NCBI GenBank assembly: GCA_036511675.1
Contig: DATCBU010000104.1
Coordinates: 1-37,579 of the forward strand
From: Chersky-840 sp036511675
GTDB taxonomy: Bacteria > Actinomycetota > Acidimicrobiia > Acidimicrobiales > UBA8190
Reading direction: 5' to 3'
DNA: 37,579 bases
Part shown: one piece after another, positions 1-8,440 of the stretch
Layout: every line of letters starts with the position of its first letter
Numbering within the stretch: position 1 is the stretch's first letter
Notes under the pieces: model-generated
What the model was told of the DNA's origin: nothing
Seen by the model: only the letters and a program-made list of their open reading frames with translations
The model's database searches: none
Translations under genes and position numbers: made by a program

Positions 1-431
1 GAGGCGAGGCAAGACAGGGATCAACTCGATGCACCCTAAAACCCGGAGGCCGAGCTCAAGGTGTTCAGGACTGTTTAGATGCGTGGCTCCGACGGTGGAG
101 GGCTTCCTGCCAGAAGTCGACCGGTACCGGCACGTATGCGCAAGGTGCTGGCGATGTCTCGGGACAGCTGCTCGCGATCGCGAGCGCCCGCGCGTGAGGC
201 AGAACGCCGAATCTGGCGCTGCCCAAGATGGAGCCTCTCGTCCAAACCCGCTCGATGAGATGTCTTGATCTGTAGCCTCCGATCAATATGTTGTTTGGGC
301 GCTCCCCCAAGGTCGGCGACACCCTCTAGGTCACTGGCCGCCTTGGAGAGCGGTTGGAGAAGGACACATGTGATGAGAATGAGACGCGCGGTGCTATCCG
401 GGAAAACACGTGCGCGAAGAGGGGAAGGATG
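1..431. other. No recognisable gene
   Basis: Short open frames exist on both strands, but none has a recognisable domain, a convincing ribosome binding site or a sensible composition. The stretch probably contains the promoter and leader of the lipoprotein esterase that follows. No repeat or RNA gene was recognised. Confidence 0.5.
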
Positions 432-1676
432 ATGGCCGCGCGTCGCCGAATGATGGCTGGATGCGTCGGGATGATTGTCCTCGCTATGACGCTTCTGGGA
501 GGCTGCACTTCGGGCACCACGAGCAGGACCTCACTGGCTCGGCTCGTGACCATCATCATTCCGTCCGCGAACGGTGAGATCGCCTCGAAATGGTTGAGCT
601 ATTCGGGTCCCCCGCGGGCCGACGTGCTGTTGCCGGCCGGCTACAACAGCCACGAGTACTATCCCCTGGTCGTCTTCCTCAACGGGCTCGACTTCAACTA
701 CGACTCGTATGCCAAATATGGATTGACCAAGCCGTTCAACCGTCTGGGTGCGATCGTGGTCATGCCCGAGGGGGGCAACGGCTGGTTCACGGATTGGTGG
801 AACGACGGTGAGCGGGGCGGCCCCTCGTGGGAGAGCTACGAGCTCGAGGCCGTGATCCCAACCATCCTGGCCCGCTACCCGATCCTGCCTCAGCGTCGCT
901 ATCACGCCCTCGTTGGCATATCGATGGGCGGACTCGGCGCCACGTACCTGGGCGGGCGCCTGCCCGGCTTCTTCGGGTCTGTGGCCACGCTCTCGGGCTT
1001 CGTAGATCCCCAGTACGAAGCGACACTCATCCAGCCTGCGATGGCGTACTTCTCGAACGTTGCGTCGAACGGCGACAACGACCCCGATCCCATTTACGGC
1101 CCGCCGGACGGCTTCTACGCCGGCGGGCACAACCCAGCACTCCTCACGAAGAACCTGGAGCACACGCGGGTGTTCGAGAGCACGGGCACGGGTGTCCCTA
1201 GCAAGGCCGACCCCGATCCCAGCCAGTTCGACAAATTTGAGGAAGGCACAGTCATCTACCCGATGAACGAGCGCTACCACGAGGCCATGGTGGCCGCCGG
1301 TATCGACGTCACCTTTCAGGTCCACCCGGGCAACCACGACATTCCCGACTTCCTAAACGAGATCAAGGCCATGCTCAGGTGGGGCCTCTTCAAGCCGGTT
1401 GTCACAGAGCCCGCGTCCTGGGACAACCAGACGGTCGCAGCAAGAGGGCAGCTGTGGGACTTCAACTACAGGTTCGCGAGTCCGCCGACGCGAATCGTGA
1501 CGTTCCGGCAGTCCGGGACCACGCTGTCGATCAGTGCCGCGGGATCGGCCGTCACGATCACCACGGGCACAGGTTGCGCCTTTTACACTCCCACGCCGGC
1601 GACCGTGCACCTGTCGAACCGCAATGTGGTCTCAGCCCGCGGGCCCAACAAAGTCGGTCATACGGCGTGTCGGTGA
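432..1676 (+). CDS. Secreted lipoprotein esterase (PF00756-like alpha/beta hydrolase)
   Basis: Predicted cell-surface serine esterase of the antigen-85/esterase-D-like fold, 414 residues; substrate unknown. The N-terminus is a lipoprotein signal: basic ARRR, a hydrophobic stretch, then a lipobox LGGC with Cys about residue 25. The nucleophile elbow GISMGG places the catalytic Ser near residue 164. A late GNHD motif supplies the probable catalytic His (about 302), where this family usually has a 'GxHD' box. About 90 residues follow the hydrolase domain; they are rich in beta-forming residues and may be a separate binding domain. ATG 432 is preferred because GGGGA lies 6 nt upstream; ATG 429 and 450 are alternatives. 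It stands alone, followed by ~700 bp without a clear gene. The family is well supported; the substrate is not. Confidence 0.8.
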   Translation: MAARRRMMAGCVGMIVLAMTLLGGCTSGTTSRTSLARLVTIIIPSANGEIASKWLSYSGPPRADVLLPAGYNSHEYYPLVVFLNGLDFNYDSYAKYGLTKPFNRLGAIVVMPEGGNGWFTDWWNDGERGGPSWESYELEAVIPTILARYPILPQRRYHALVGISMGGLGATYLGGRLPGFFGSVATLSGFVDPQYEATLIQPAMAYFSNVASNGDNDPDPIYGPPDGFYAGGHNPALLTKNLEHTRVFESTGTGVPSKADPDPSQFDKFEEGTVIYPMNERYHEAMVAAGIDVTFQVHPGNHDIPDFLNEIKAMLRWGLFKPVVTEPASWDNQTVAARGQLWDFNYRFASPPTRIVTFRQSGTTLSISAAGSAVTITTGTGCAFYTPTPATVHLSNRNVVSARGPNKVGHTACR

Positions 1677-1957
1677 TCGCGAGGCAATCGCCGCGCCTAA
1701 CCGGGTCAGCTTATGACACGGCGAACGTCAGCCCGTCCGGTGAGGGGATGACCGAATAACGACGGATCTGGTAGCGGCAGCTGTCCCATATCGTGCGCCG
1801 TCGACCATGCTGAGGGTGCCTCCGACAGTGGATTGTTGGTCATGATTTGCCGTCTGAGGGACGTTCGGTGCTGCCTATCGCGAGCGATGCTGAGGCGACG
1901 ACATAACAGCTCGGCTCTGCAAGGGGAGGGTCGGGCAGGGACAGGAATGAGGCCGGT

Positions 1958-2150
1958 ATCACCCGGTTGCGTGCGCCAGGTTCGCCATCTTTGGACCGGT
2001 CACGATTGCCGGTCGTCAGTCAATGAGCGACGCCACGCGGTATCGCTCGGCAGTGGTGATCCCGGACGGGTCACCCCGTGGCCGGGCCACCCGAATCCGG
2101 TGCAACCTGTCGGACGCGAGGAAGACACTGGGTGCGCATAGCCCCGAGTA
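1958..2150 (+). repeat. Dispersed ~200-bp repeat, copy 1
   Basis: Closely similar to 5027-5239 along its whole length, and more distantly to 6064-6268. The copy runs from ATCACCCGGTTGCG to TAGCCCCGAGTA. Relative to copy 2 it lacks 17 bases after GATTGCCGG, so it is 193 rather than about 210 long. It contains the hairpin-forming segments GTGGC-CGG-GCCAC and GTGA...TCAC. All three copies point the same way and lie between genes. No terminal inverted repeats or target-site duplications are apparent. Confidence 0.85.
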
Positions 2151-2360
2151 TGCGCCATCTGGGCGGCCCCTCACCGTTGAGCGCGATCACGGTCTGGACC
2201 GGCACTTCCCGATGAGGGGATTTGGCCGTTGCAGCCGGCCCAAAGCAGCCGATCCAGCGCGTTCGGTGGACCAGAAACGTCGGTCTGCGGGTGCTACCAC
2301 GTACCCGGTAGACCGGCTGCCCACCTTGGTCGCCGAGCCCCAAAAGGTAACACTGAGGCC

Positions 2361-2367
2361 AGGAGGT
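2361..2367 (+). promoter_or_regulatory. Ribosome binding site fixing a TTG start
   Basis: AGGAGGT lies 4-5 nt before a TTG codon at 2372, which is therefore the likely initiation codon of the FtsX-type permease. No ATG or GTG with comparable context is nearby. Confidence 0.8.
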
Positions 2368-2371
2368 CACC

Positions 2372-4789
2372 TTGGGCGCTGTCTGGCTGGTGATCGGCGC
2401 GGAGTTCCGTCGCCGATGGCGATCGTGGCTGATCCTGGTCGTGTTGATCGCCTTTGTAGGTGGATTGGTGCTGGCCGCCGCCGCCGCTGGACGACGGACG
2501 GCTACTGCGTTCCCCCGCTTCGTTGCCGCCCACGGCTACGACTTTGCGATTCTCGACCTCCAACCGCTTCCGGGGCTGGCCAAGCTTCCGGAGGTCGCCT
2601 CAGTGACCACAGCCGGCGAACCCCTCAACGACAATGTCACGTGCTCGTGTGGCCCGGGCATCAACTCGACATATCTCTCGATCGTTGACCTTCCCCCTAT
2701 CGATCTGCCTCGTGTAGTCAAGCTGGTCGCGGGCCGGATGCCCGTCCAGACATCACCCGACGAGGTTCTCGCCTCTTTCAACCTCGAACAGGCTTACGGC
2801 GTTCACATCGGAACGGTGATCCACACGCCGTTGTACTCGCCGTCGCAGGTACAAGCGCTTCTCGGCGGTGCCAACCCGTCTCCAGCGGGACCGACGATCG
2901 CGCTGCACGTCGTGGGGATCGAGGCGGCCGAGTCCGAGTTCCCCTCGGGGCAGCCATCCCAATCCGACCTTTACACCACGCAGGCATTCGCCCGCACGGT
3001 TGGTCGACGGGCGGCGGTCTTACCGGAATACCTCGTTCGCTTGCGCCACGGTGCAAGCGACCTCCCCCGATTCAGCACCGAAATCAAGGCCATGCATATC
3101 TTTCAGGTTCAGCCCTTGGACCCAACCGCCACGGCGGTGGCGGCGTCGATTCACCCCCAAGCTGTGGGGTGGTGGGTGCTGGCCGTGTTGGCCGGGCTGG
3201 CCGGCCTGGCCGTGATCGGTCAGGCGCTCGGTCGCCAAAGCGTCGTCGAAGGCGAGGACTACCCCACACTGGTGGCCTTGGGATTGCCACAGCGTCAGCT
3301 GGTGGTGCTCGGCACGGTGCGCAACCTGGCCGTAGCGCTCGTCGGTGCCGCCGGGGCGGTCGTCGTTGCCTTCGCCCTATCACCGCTCACGCCGGTCGGC
3401 GAGGCTCGCCTGGCCGAGCCCTCCACTGGTCTTGCCTTCGATCCGCTCCTCCTCGTGCTCGGGGCGCTGGCCACGATGGTCGTGGTATTGGTCCTGGGCA
3501 TATGGCCATCGGTACGCGCCTCGCGGGTACGCATCGGTGACGAACGGACACCAGAGACCCATCAGTCGGTGATCGTGGATCACCTGGCGGCCGCCGGCGC
3601 CCCCCCGAGCTCAGTCATCGGGGTCCGTCATGCGCTTGAACGGGGACACGGCGCCGCTTCTGTCCCGGTCGGCACCGCGCTCTTTGGCACCGTGTTCGCG
3701 GTACTGGCCCTTTGCGCAACGGCGGTCTTCGGCGCCAGCCTGTCGCACTTGACGGCCACCCCCGCTCTTTACGGGGACCACTACCAGTTGATTTTCGTAA
3801 ACAATGGACAGCAAGGCATTCCGGCTACCGAGCTGACCGGCCTGGAGCATGACCACCTCATTACCGGGATCATGCTTGGCACCCGGAATGAGGTCTCGAT
3901 CAACGGGGTTAACGTCTTCACCGTAGCCACCAAAGCTGTCCGCGGTCCGCTTCTGCTATCGGCGGTAACCGGCCACCTGCCGGCAGGCAGCGGTGAAATC
4001 GCACTCGGCTCTACGACGCTGCGCCAGGTCGGCGCACACATGGGTTCTATCGTCCACGTCACCGCGCAGGTCCCAACCGGTGGTTCTCGCACGGCTACGC
4101 TCCGCGTGGTGGGGACGGCATCATTCCCCGGCCAGTTCGGGCTGGGCGGGCTGGGAACCGGGGCTGCGTTCACGTTGGCCGACTACTTGAACGTCGTATG
4201 CCCGGCTGGACCGACACAGAATGACTGCAGGACCGCATACACCTCGAATCAGGGCTTCGCCCTCTTTGCGACCGTGGCTTCAGGCCCGAAAGGACAGGCC
4301 GACATCAACCGTTACGTCGATACCAGCTCCCAGACCTACGCGGCGCGACCGACCATCCCTAACTCCTTGGTCAACTTCGGCGAGGCGGTGAACTTCCCGC
4401 TCATTCTGGGATGCATGCTGGCTCTATTCGGTGCGGCAACGCTCATGCACCTGCTCGTTGTCAGTGTGGTCCGCCGGCGGCGCGAGATCGGCCTCTTGAA
4501 GGCACTCGGGTTTGTTAACGGCCAAGTCGGAGCTGCCGTGTGCTGGCAGGCAACGACCGTCGCCCTGGTCGGAATTGTCATCGGCATCCCGTTGGGCGTT
4601 GCCGTCGGTCAGGCGCTGTGGCGTGCCTTTGCCACCAACCTGGGCGCGGTACCCGTCGCCACGGTGCCTGTTTGGCTGATCGTGGCGTTGGGTCTGGGCG
4701 TCCTCGGCGTGGCCAACCTGTTGGCCGTCGCTCCGGCACTAGCAGCGGCACGATCGAAGACTGCTTTACAGCTACTGCGCGCGGAATAA
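2372..4789 (+). CDS. FtsX/MacB-type ABC transporter permease, double FtsX domain
   Basis: Integral membrane protein of 805 residues with the layout of large FtsX-family permeases. A first membrane segment lies at about 19-40, followed by an extracytoplasmic region. The first FtsX membrane block is at about 260-395, a further membrane segment near 431-455 precedes a second external domain, and the second FtsX block runs from about 673 to the end. The second block contains the typical RRREIGLLKALGF segment, which couples to the ATPase. Such proteins export lipoproteins, peptides or lipids, or transmit conformational signals across the membrane. No ATP-binding subunit lies beside it, which is unusual because the ATPase is commonly adjacent; it must be supplied from elsewhere. 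The gene is flanked on both sides by copies of the dispersed repeat. Initiates at TTG with a strong Shine-Dalgarno. Confidence 0.88.
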   Translation: MGAVWLVIGAEFRRRWRSWLILVVLIAFVGGLVLAAAAAGRRTATAFPRFVAAHGYDFAILDLQPLPGLAKLPEVASVTTAGEPLNDNVTCSCGPGINSTYLSIVDLPPIDLPRVVKLVAGRMPVQTSPDEVLASFNLEQAYGVHIGTVIHTPLYSPSQVQALLGGANPSPAGPTIALHVVGIEAAESEFPSGQPSQSDLYTTQAFARTVGRRAAVLPEYLVRLRHGASDLPRFSTEIKAMHIFQVQPLDPTATAVAASIHPQAVGWWVLAVLAGLAGLAVIGQALGRQSVVEGEDYPTLVALGLPQRQLVVLGTVRNLAVALVGAAGAVVVAFALSPLTPVGEARLAEPSTGLAFDPLLLVLGALATMVVVLVLGIWPSVRASRVRIGDERTPETHQSVIVDHLAAAGAPPSSVIGVRHALERGHGAASVPVGTALFGTVFAVLALCATAVFGASLSHLTATPALYGDHYQLIFVNNGQQGIPATELTGLEHDHLITGIMLGTRNEVSINGVNVFTVATKAVRGPLLLSAVTGHLPAGSGEIALGSTTLRQVGAHMGSIVHVTAQVPTGGSRTATLRVVGTASFPGQFGLGGLGTGAAFTLADYLNVVCPAGPTQNDCRTAYTSNQGFALFATVASGPKGQADINRYVDTSSQTYAARPTIPNSLVNFGEAVNFPLILGCMLALFGAATLMHLLVVSVVRRRREIGLLKALGFVNGQVGAAVCWQATTVALVGIVIGIPLGVAVGQALWRAFATNLGAVPVATVPVWLIVALGLGVLGVANLLAVAPALAAARSKTALQLLRAE

Positions 4790-5284
4790 AGTCTGGTCGA
4801 TTGGACGAACCTGCTCTCACTACCTTGTTGGCATAGCGCATCTAATGCCGGGTGGTTCTGTGCGACCCGGTTGGGTGGCTAAGCAATATTTTGGGAGTGG
4901 CGCAGCCAAACCGGACGAACGCTGCGATTGATGATTGGGGCGACCCCGAGCCCCGGACCAGGCGAGAATGCCGGAATCCGGTCGCCCCGAAAGGGCCCGG
5001 TGTGCCCATCGCCGGACCCGGTCGGGATCACCCGGTTGCGTGCGCCAGGTTCGCCATCTGTGGACCGGGCACGATTGCCGGTGATGCGCTACTTGCCTTC
5101 GTCAGTCGATCAGCGACGCCACGCGGTATCGCTCGGCAGTGGTGATCCCGGACGGGTCACCTCGTGGCCGGGCCACCCGAATCCGGTGCAACCTGTCGGA
5201 CGCGAGGAAGACACCGGGGGGGCATAGCCCCGAATACCGGGCCGCTACCTGCGTCGACCGTCTGCCCCCAACGCCGACCCTGAG
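4790..5284. other. Intergenic region holding dispersed repeat copy 2
   Basis: No gene supported. The right part is the second dispersed repeat copy (5027-5239). The left part, 4790-5026, shows no recognised element. The convergent ends of the permease and the methyltransferase meet here, so a terminator is expected, but no clear hairpin with a T-tract was found. Confidence 0.55.
5027..5239 (+). repeat. Dispersed ~200-bp repeat, copy 2
   Basis: The fullest copy. It matches copy 1 nearly base for base apart from the 17-base segment TGATGCGCTACTTGCCT that copy 1 lacks. It matches copy 3 most strongly at its two ends (GGATCACCCGG and the region ACCCGAATCCGGTG to AGCCCCGAATACC). It lies between the convergent permease and methyltransferase genes. 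Confidence 0.85.
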
Positions 5285-5953
5285 CTACTTCGGTCCGTCG
5301 AGGGAGGCAATGACGAATGCCTGCGGTGTCGTCTCGTGCGCTAGGGACGGGGCCCGGACGACGCGAGCGTGTACCCGGAAGCCGGCTTCGACAAGCGCCT
5401 GCTCGACGTGCGTGGGGGCGTGACGGTAACTGGTGAGCGACGCTGGCCGGCCGAATATCTCGTTCCGGTGCAGCGCCTCGCCTTCCCCGGCTTGGAACGC
5501 GATCAGTAAGTGACCGGTCTGCGCCACCACCCGGCCAAGTTCAGCCCACACGCGATCAAGCAGTTCAGGCGGCGTGTGGATAATCGAGTACCACGACACC
5601 GCTGCCCTGAGTGATCCGTCGCGGAACGGGAGCGCAGCGAGTGTCGCCTGCGCCAACGGGAGACCGGGGTGAGCTGTCGACGCGGCAGTGAGCATCTCTC
5701 TGGACACATCGATCCCGACCACCTCGATGCCTCCGGAGGCCAAGAAGGCAGCGACCCGCCCAGGACCGCAACCCAAGTCCGCGACCGTCCCACCCGGGTG
5801 GTCGTGGACCATCTCCACGAACGCCGCCAGGAGCGCCCGGTCGATCGGATCCTCCATTGCCGCGTTGATTTCCGTTCCCACCCATCCCGCGTATCGCTCG
5901 GCCCCAGCGTCGTAGGCGACACGGGTAGTGCGCACGTGGTTGGTGTCTGTCAC
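5285..5953 (-). CDS. SAM-dependent class I methyltransferase
   Basis: About 222 residues with a Rossmann-type methyltransferase fold. Motif I is VADLGCGPGR (about 57-66), followed by VVGIDVS, whose Asp binds the SAM ribose. Motif 'LPFRDGSLRAAVSWYSIIHT' corresponds to the post-II and motif IV region seen in Methyltransf_11/25 proteins. The substrate cannot be deduced. The frame stays open to 6130, but the upstream 59 residues are arginine/proline-rich, unlike the family, and overlap repeat copy 3. GTG 5953 (or GTG 5935) is therefore the likelier start, although neither has a strong Shine-Dalgarno. A single-gene unit between repeat copies 2 and 3. Confidence 0.82.
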   Translation of the reverse strand: MTDTNHVRTTRVAYDAGAERYAGWVGTEINAAMEDPIDRALLAAFVEMVHDHPGGTVADLGCGPGRVAAFLASGGIEVVGIDVSREMLTAASTAHPGLPLAQATLAALPFRDGSLRAAVSWYSIIHTPPELLDRVWAELGRVVAQTGHLLIAFQAGEGEALHRNEIFGRPASLTSYRHAPTHVEQALVEAGFRVHARVVRAPSLAHETTPQAFVIASLDGPK

Positions 5954-6354
5954 CGGTCGAGTCGCGGGACGTCTGCCACGCCTCAGATCATGGCGCAAGC
6001 CGCACCACAGTGCGGGACAGGGTCGCTCCAAGGGGTAGGGAGGGCGAACCCTGGACTGCCCGGGATCACCCGGTCCAGGGTGGGCGCCGCTCCGTCTACA
6101 AGTGGCGAGTCGGTCCGAAGGTGAACGCACTCGCCTTCGACCTGACCCATCCGCTATCGCTCAGCGACGCGAATACTGCGCGGGTCGCCAATCGGCGCGG
6201 TTACCCGAATCCGGTGGAACCTGTCGGACACAGAGGAAGACACCGGGAGCGAATAGCCCCGAATACCGTTTGACCTAGCGTGGCCGATCGCCACCCAGGC
6301 CGGTCGGGAACGACACATTCATGGTTCAGCGTTGCCTTGTAGTGGGCAACTCTC
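5954..6354. other. Intergenic region holding dispersed repeat copy 3
   Basis: Contains the most diverged repeat copy (6064-6268) and the presumed promoter of the minus-strand methyltransferase. Nothing else was recognised. Confidence 0.5.
6064..6268 (+). repeat. Dispersed ~200-bp repeat, copy 3 (diverged)
   Basis: Aligns with copy 2 over its full length with many substitutions. For 52 bases after TATCGCTC the two copies align without a gap. The 3' part, TACCCGAATCCGGTG..ACCTGTCGGAC..AGGAAGACACCGGG..TAGCCCCGAATACC, is the best conserved. It has a one-base length change in the tail relative to copy 2, which breaks any shared reading frame. Confidence 0.7.
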
Positions 6355-7191
6355 CTATGGGCGGTCTGGTCGGCGCCTGGCTTGCGCCACCATGGTCGTC
6401 GATCGCCCCCGGCGGCGCCAGCGCCACCTCCGTCTCTTTGGCGGTGGATCTCGCCAGGGCTGATCGGTTGGTTCGGGGTTTACATAGTCGCCCAAATCGG
6501 ACGGGGCGACTTCGTACACCTCTAGGCCGGACTCGCCCAGCAGGCGATCGACGCACTGCCGACTGCCGCCGACATAGGTGGTGTTTAGGTCGATCTCCGT
6601 AGCGACGCACCAGCTTCGGTCGTCCGGCCACCAAAGGTTCGCCGACTGGTCGAATGGGGGATCCTCGACGCTCTCAAAGATGGTCTCGATCGGACCAACG
6701 AGCAGGTGATAGCGACGATGGGGAAGGTCAAATGTCGGAGCGCCTTCCACCCACGAGCTGAGGGCACCGAAGCCCTCCCACACGGCGAACCAGCATCTTT
6801 CGGGCGTGCCGGTCTCTTCGCGCAGCGCCTCCACCAAGGGTCTGCTCACTTCGATCGGCAGTGCCCCCGAAGTCGGTTCGACCCCCGGGTGGTTTGGTGC
6901 CCCCGGAATGGAACCTGCCTGCCGGTAGGTGCCGATCATGGACGGCCAGTCCATTGCGGCATGGGCGGTGGTCCCCATAGAGGCAGCGACCTCGGCCCAT
7001 GTCAGCGGACGCTCGCCGGGTCGGAGATTGCGATGCGACCCGTGGGGAACGGCCGGATGGAACACCCGAGCGTAGGCATCGAATCCTCCCGGCACGAAGC
7101 TCAGGACACTGTCGACGAACCCTTGGATGCCCTCGATCACCCAAGAGGCCGCGTCGTTCGAATCGGGTATGACCGCAACGTCGTGGATCAT
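6355..7191 (-). CDS. Conserved actinobacterial hypothetical protein
   Basis: 278 residues, no assigned function. Its body resembles hypothetical proteins common in actinobacteria, with the blocks CWFAVWEGFG, LPHRRYHLLVGPI and ANLWWPDDRSWCVATEIDL followed by TTYVGGS. These read as a soluble domain rich in Trp and acidic residues with no signal peptide or membrane segment. The last ~40 residues are arginine-rich and low complexity and are probably unstructured. The start ATG is preceded by GGAGAG at short spacing. Homology is judged from memory of the motif pattern. No neighbour offers a functional clue; the upstream stretch on its 3' side carries a dispersed repeat. Confidence 0.7.
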   Translation of the reverse strand: MIHDVAVIPDSNDAASWVIEGIQGFVDSVLSFVPGGFDAYARVFHPAVPHGSHRNLRPGERPLTWAEVAASMGTTAHAAMDWPSMIGTYRQAGSIPGAPNHPGVEPTSGALPIEVSRPLVEALREETGTPERCWFAVWEGFGALSSWVEGAPTFDLPHRRYHLLVGPIETIFESVEDPPFDQSANLWWPDDRSWCVATEIDLNTTYVGGSRQCVDRLLGESGLEVYEVAPSDLGDYVNPEPTDQPWRDPPPKRRRWRWRRRGRSTTMVAQARRRPDRP

Positions 7192-7594
7192 CTCTCCATC
7201 ATGCTCTGGTCAGCCTGCGTCGAGCTTGCAGCGCCCCGTATTGCCGGGCGAAGGGCGCCCGATGGGATCAGCATGTAGACGACGAATCGATCGGGATCAC
7301 TAGATATGCCGCCCGTCCTTAATGCTTTTCATGGCCTGTCATCGGGACAGGTCGAGGAGCTGAGAGGAAGGGATCCAGGCACAAGCCAAATCATCAATCG
7401 GCGCGCGCACAAGGGGTGGTCCGTCTGGGCGTTCCCCGTGCTTGACCGGTACTTGGAGTTCGTCGAGTCGCGCGCCTGAGACCGATCGTCGGGCTCGCAG
7501 CGCCTTCTCCGCGGTTCTCTTTGTAGGGCTTTACCTCACCTTGGTGGCGAAGTCGGCCCGGGCTGAGCTCCGGAGGTGAAGGGCATCACCGAGG
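7192..7594. other. Sparse intergenic stretch with one small open frame
   Basis: Besides the 57-residue open frame at 7306-7479, nothing is recognised. The convergent-side gap before the enoyl-CoA hydratase stop (7480-7594) shows no clear terminator hairpin with a T-tract. Confidence 0.4.
7306..7479 (+). CDS. Possible small protein or gene remnant (57 aa)
   Basis: An ATG-initiated frame of 57 codons. Its composition looks protein-like: a helical, acidic N-terminal part, then INRRAHKGWSVWAFPVL and DRYLEFVESRA at the C-terminus. The aromatic/charged balance is unlike the arginine/proline-rich shadow frames of this window. There is no convincing Shine-Dalgarno, only GGGATC about 12 nt before the ATG. 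It could be a genuine small protein or the C-terminal remnant of a decayed gene. No family was recognised. Confidence 0.3.
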   Translation: MPPVLNAFHGLSSGQVEELRGRDPGTSQIINRRAHKGWSVWAFPVLDRYLEFVESRA

Positions 7595-8431
7595 TCAACG
7601 GCCCTCGAAGCGCGGCTCTCGGCCCTCGAGCATCGCACTCACCCCTTCGACGGCATCCGCCGTGCCCGCCAGGGTGACCTGCTCGGCGAGCTCGTGGCGC
7701 ATGGCCTGGCGCGCCTCGTCGGCCAGGCCACGGCGCAGCGTCGCCCTCGTCGACGCCACCGCCAGGGGTGCGGCCGCCGCCACCAGGGTGGCGATCTCGA
7801 GCGCCACGGACAGCTCGTCACCCTCGGGGACGACCCGCTGTGCGATGCCCACCCTCCCCGCTTCGGCCGCCACCACCCGCCGTCCCGTGAGCAGCAGCTC
7901 CGCGGCCCGTCCGGGCCCCACCACCCGGGGCAAGGTGGTGCTCAGGGCGAACCCGGGATGGATGCCGAGACGGACGAAGTTGGCCTGGAACCAGCCGAGC
8001 TCGCCCACCACGCACAGGTCACAGGCCAGCGCCAGCCCGAACCCGGCCCCGATGGCCGCGCCCTGCACGGCCGCCACCAGCGGCACAGGAGACTCGAAGA
8101 TGCGCACCGCCTGCTTGTAGAACGCACCGGTTTGCGCCTCGAAGCCGCCCTGCTCGGTGGGATCGGGGGCATCTGCAGAACGGAAGTCGGCGCCGGCACA
8201 GAAAGACCGGCCTTCGGAGCACACCACCGCCGCCCGGGCCACGCCGTGCAGTGCTTCGACGGCGTCGGCCACGGCACGCAGGACCGGCTCGGTGAGCAGG
8301 TTGTGCGGCGGCCGTCGCAGAGTCACGACGGCGACGTCACCGTCGTGGCGTACCGAGACGTCGCCGGCTCCGGGACCGGTGTCGGCTCCGGCCTCTGACT
8401 GGAGCCTGGCCCGCGATCGTCGCGACGGCAA
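7595..8431 (-). CDS. Enoyl-CoA hydratase/isomerase family protein
   Basis: Crotonase-fold enzyme, 278 residues, acting on acyl-CoA thioesters. Oxyanion-hole segments are clear: SFCAGADF and the GAAIGAGFGLALACDL helix start. The LTGRRVVAAEAGRVGIAQRVV block is the usual C-terminal signature. In the region where typical hydratases carry a catalytic Glu (..PExxxG..PG) this protein reads FQANFVRLGIHPG, so it may not be a standard hydratase; isomerase, hydrolase or other crotonase chemistry is possible. The TTG at 8431 is chosen because no ATG or GTG lies between it and the conserved domain. It starts 9 nt after the stop of the GGDEF gene, implying co-transcription. Confidence 0.82.
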   Translation of the reverse strand: MPSRRSRARLQSEAGADTGPGAGDVSVRHDGDVAVVTLRRPPHNLLTEPVLRAVADAVEALHGVARAAVVCSEGRSFCAGADFRSADAPDPTEQGGFEAQTGAFYKQAVRIFESPVPLVAAVQGAAIGAGFGLALACDLCVVGELGWFQANFVRLGIHPGFALSTTLPRVVGPGRAAELLLTGRRVVAAEAGRVGIAQRVVPEGDELSVALEIATLVAAAAPLAVASTRATLRRGLADEARQAMRHELAEQVTLAGTADAVEGVSAMLEGREPRFEGR

Positions 8432-8440
8432 GGGGACCGG

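Larger units (their letters stand above)
1677..2371. other. Intergenic region holding dispersed repeat copy 1
   Basis: No gene is supported here. The main content is the first copy of a ~200-bp repeat (1958-2150). Open frames crossing it are not preserved in the third copy and look non-coding. The last 11 bases carry the strong AGGAGG ribosome binding site of the permease. Confidence 0.6.

Noticed and set aside
1958..6268. Integron attC sites in the dispersed repeats
   Set aside because: The repeats are longer than usual attC sites, and the inverse core RYYYAAC / GTTRRRY pair was not found at their ends; no integrase is visible.
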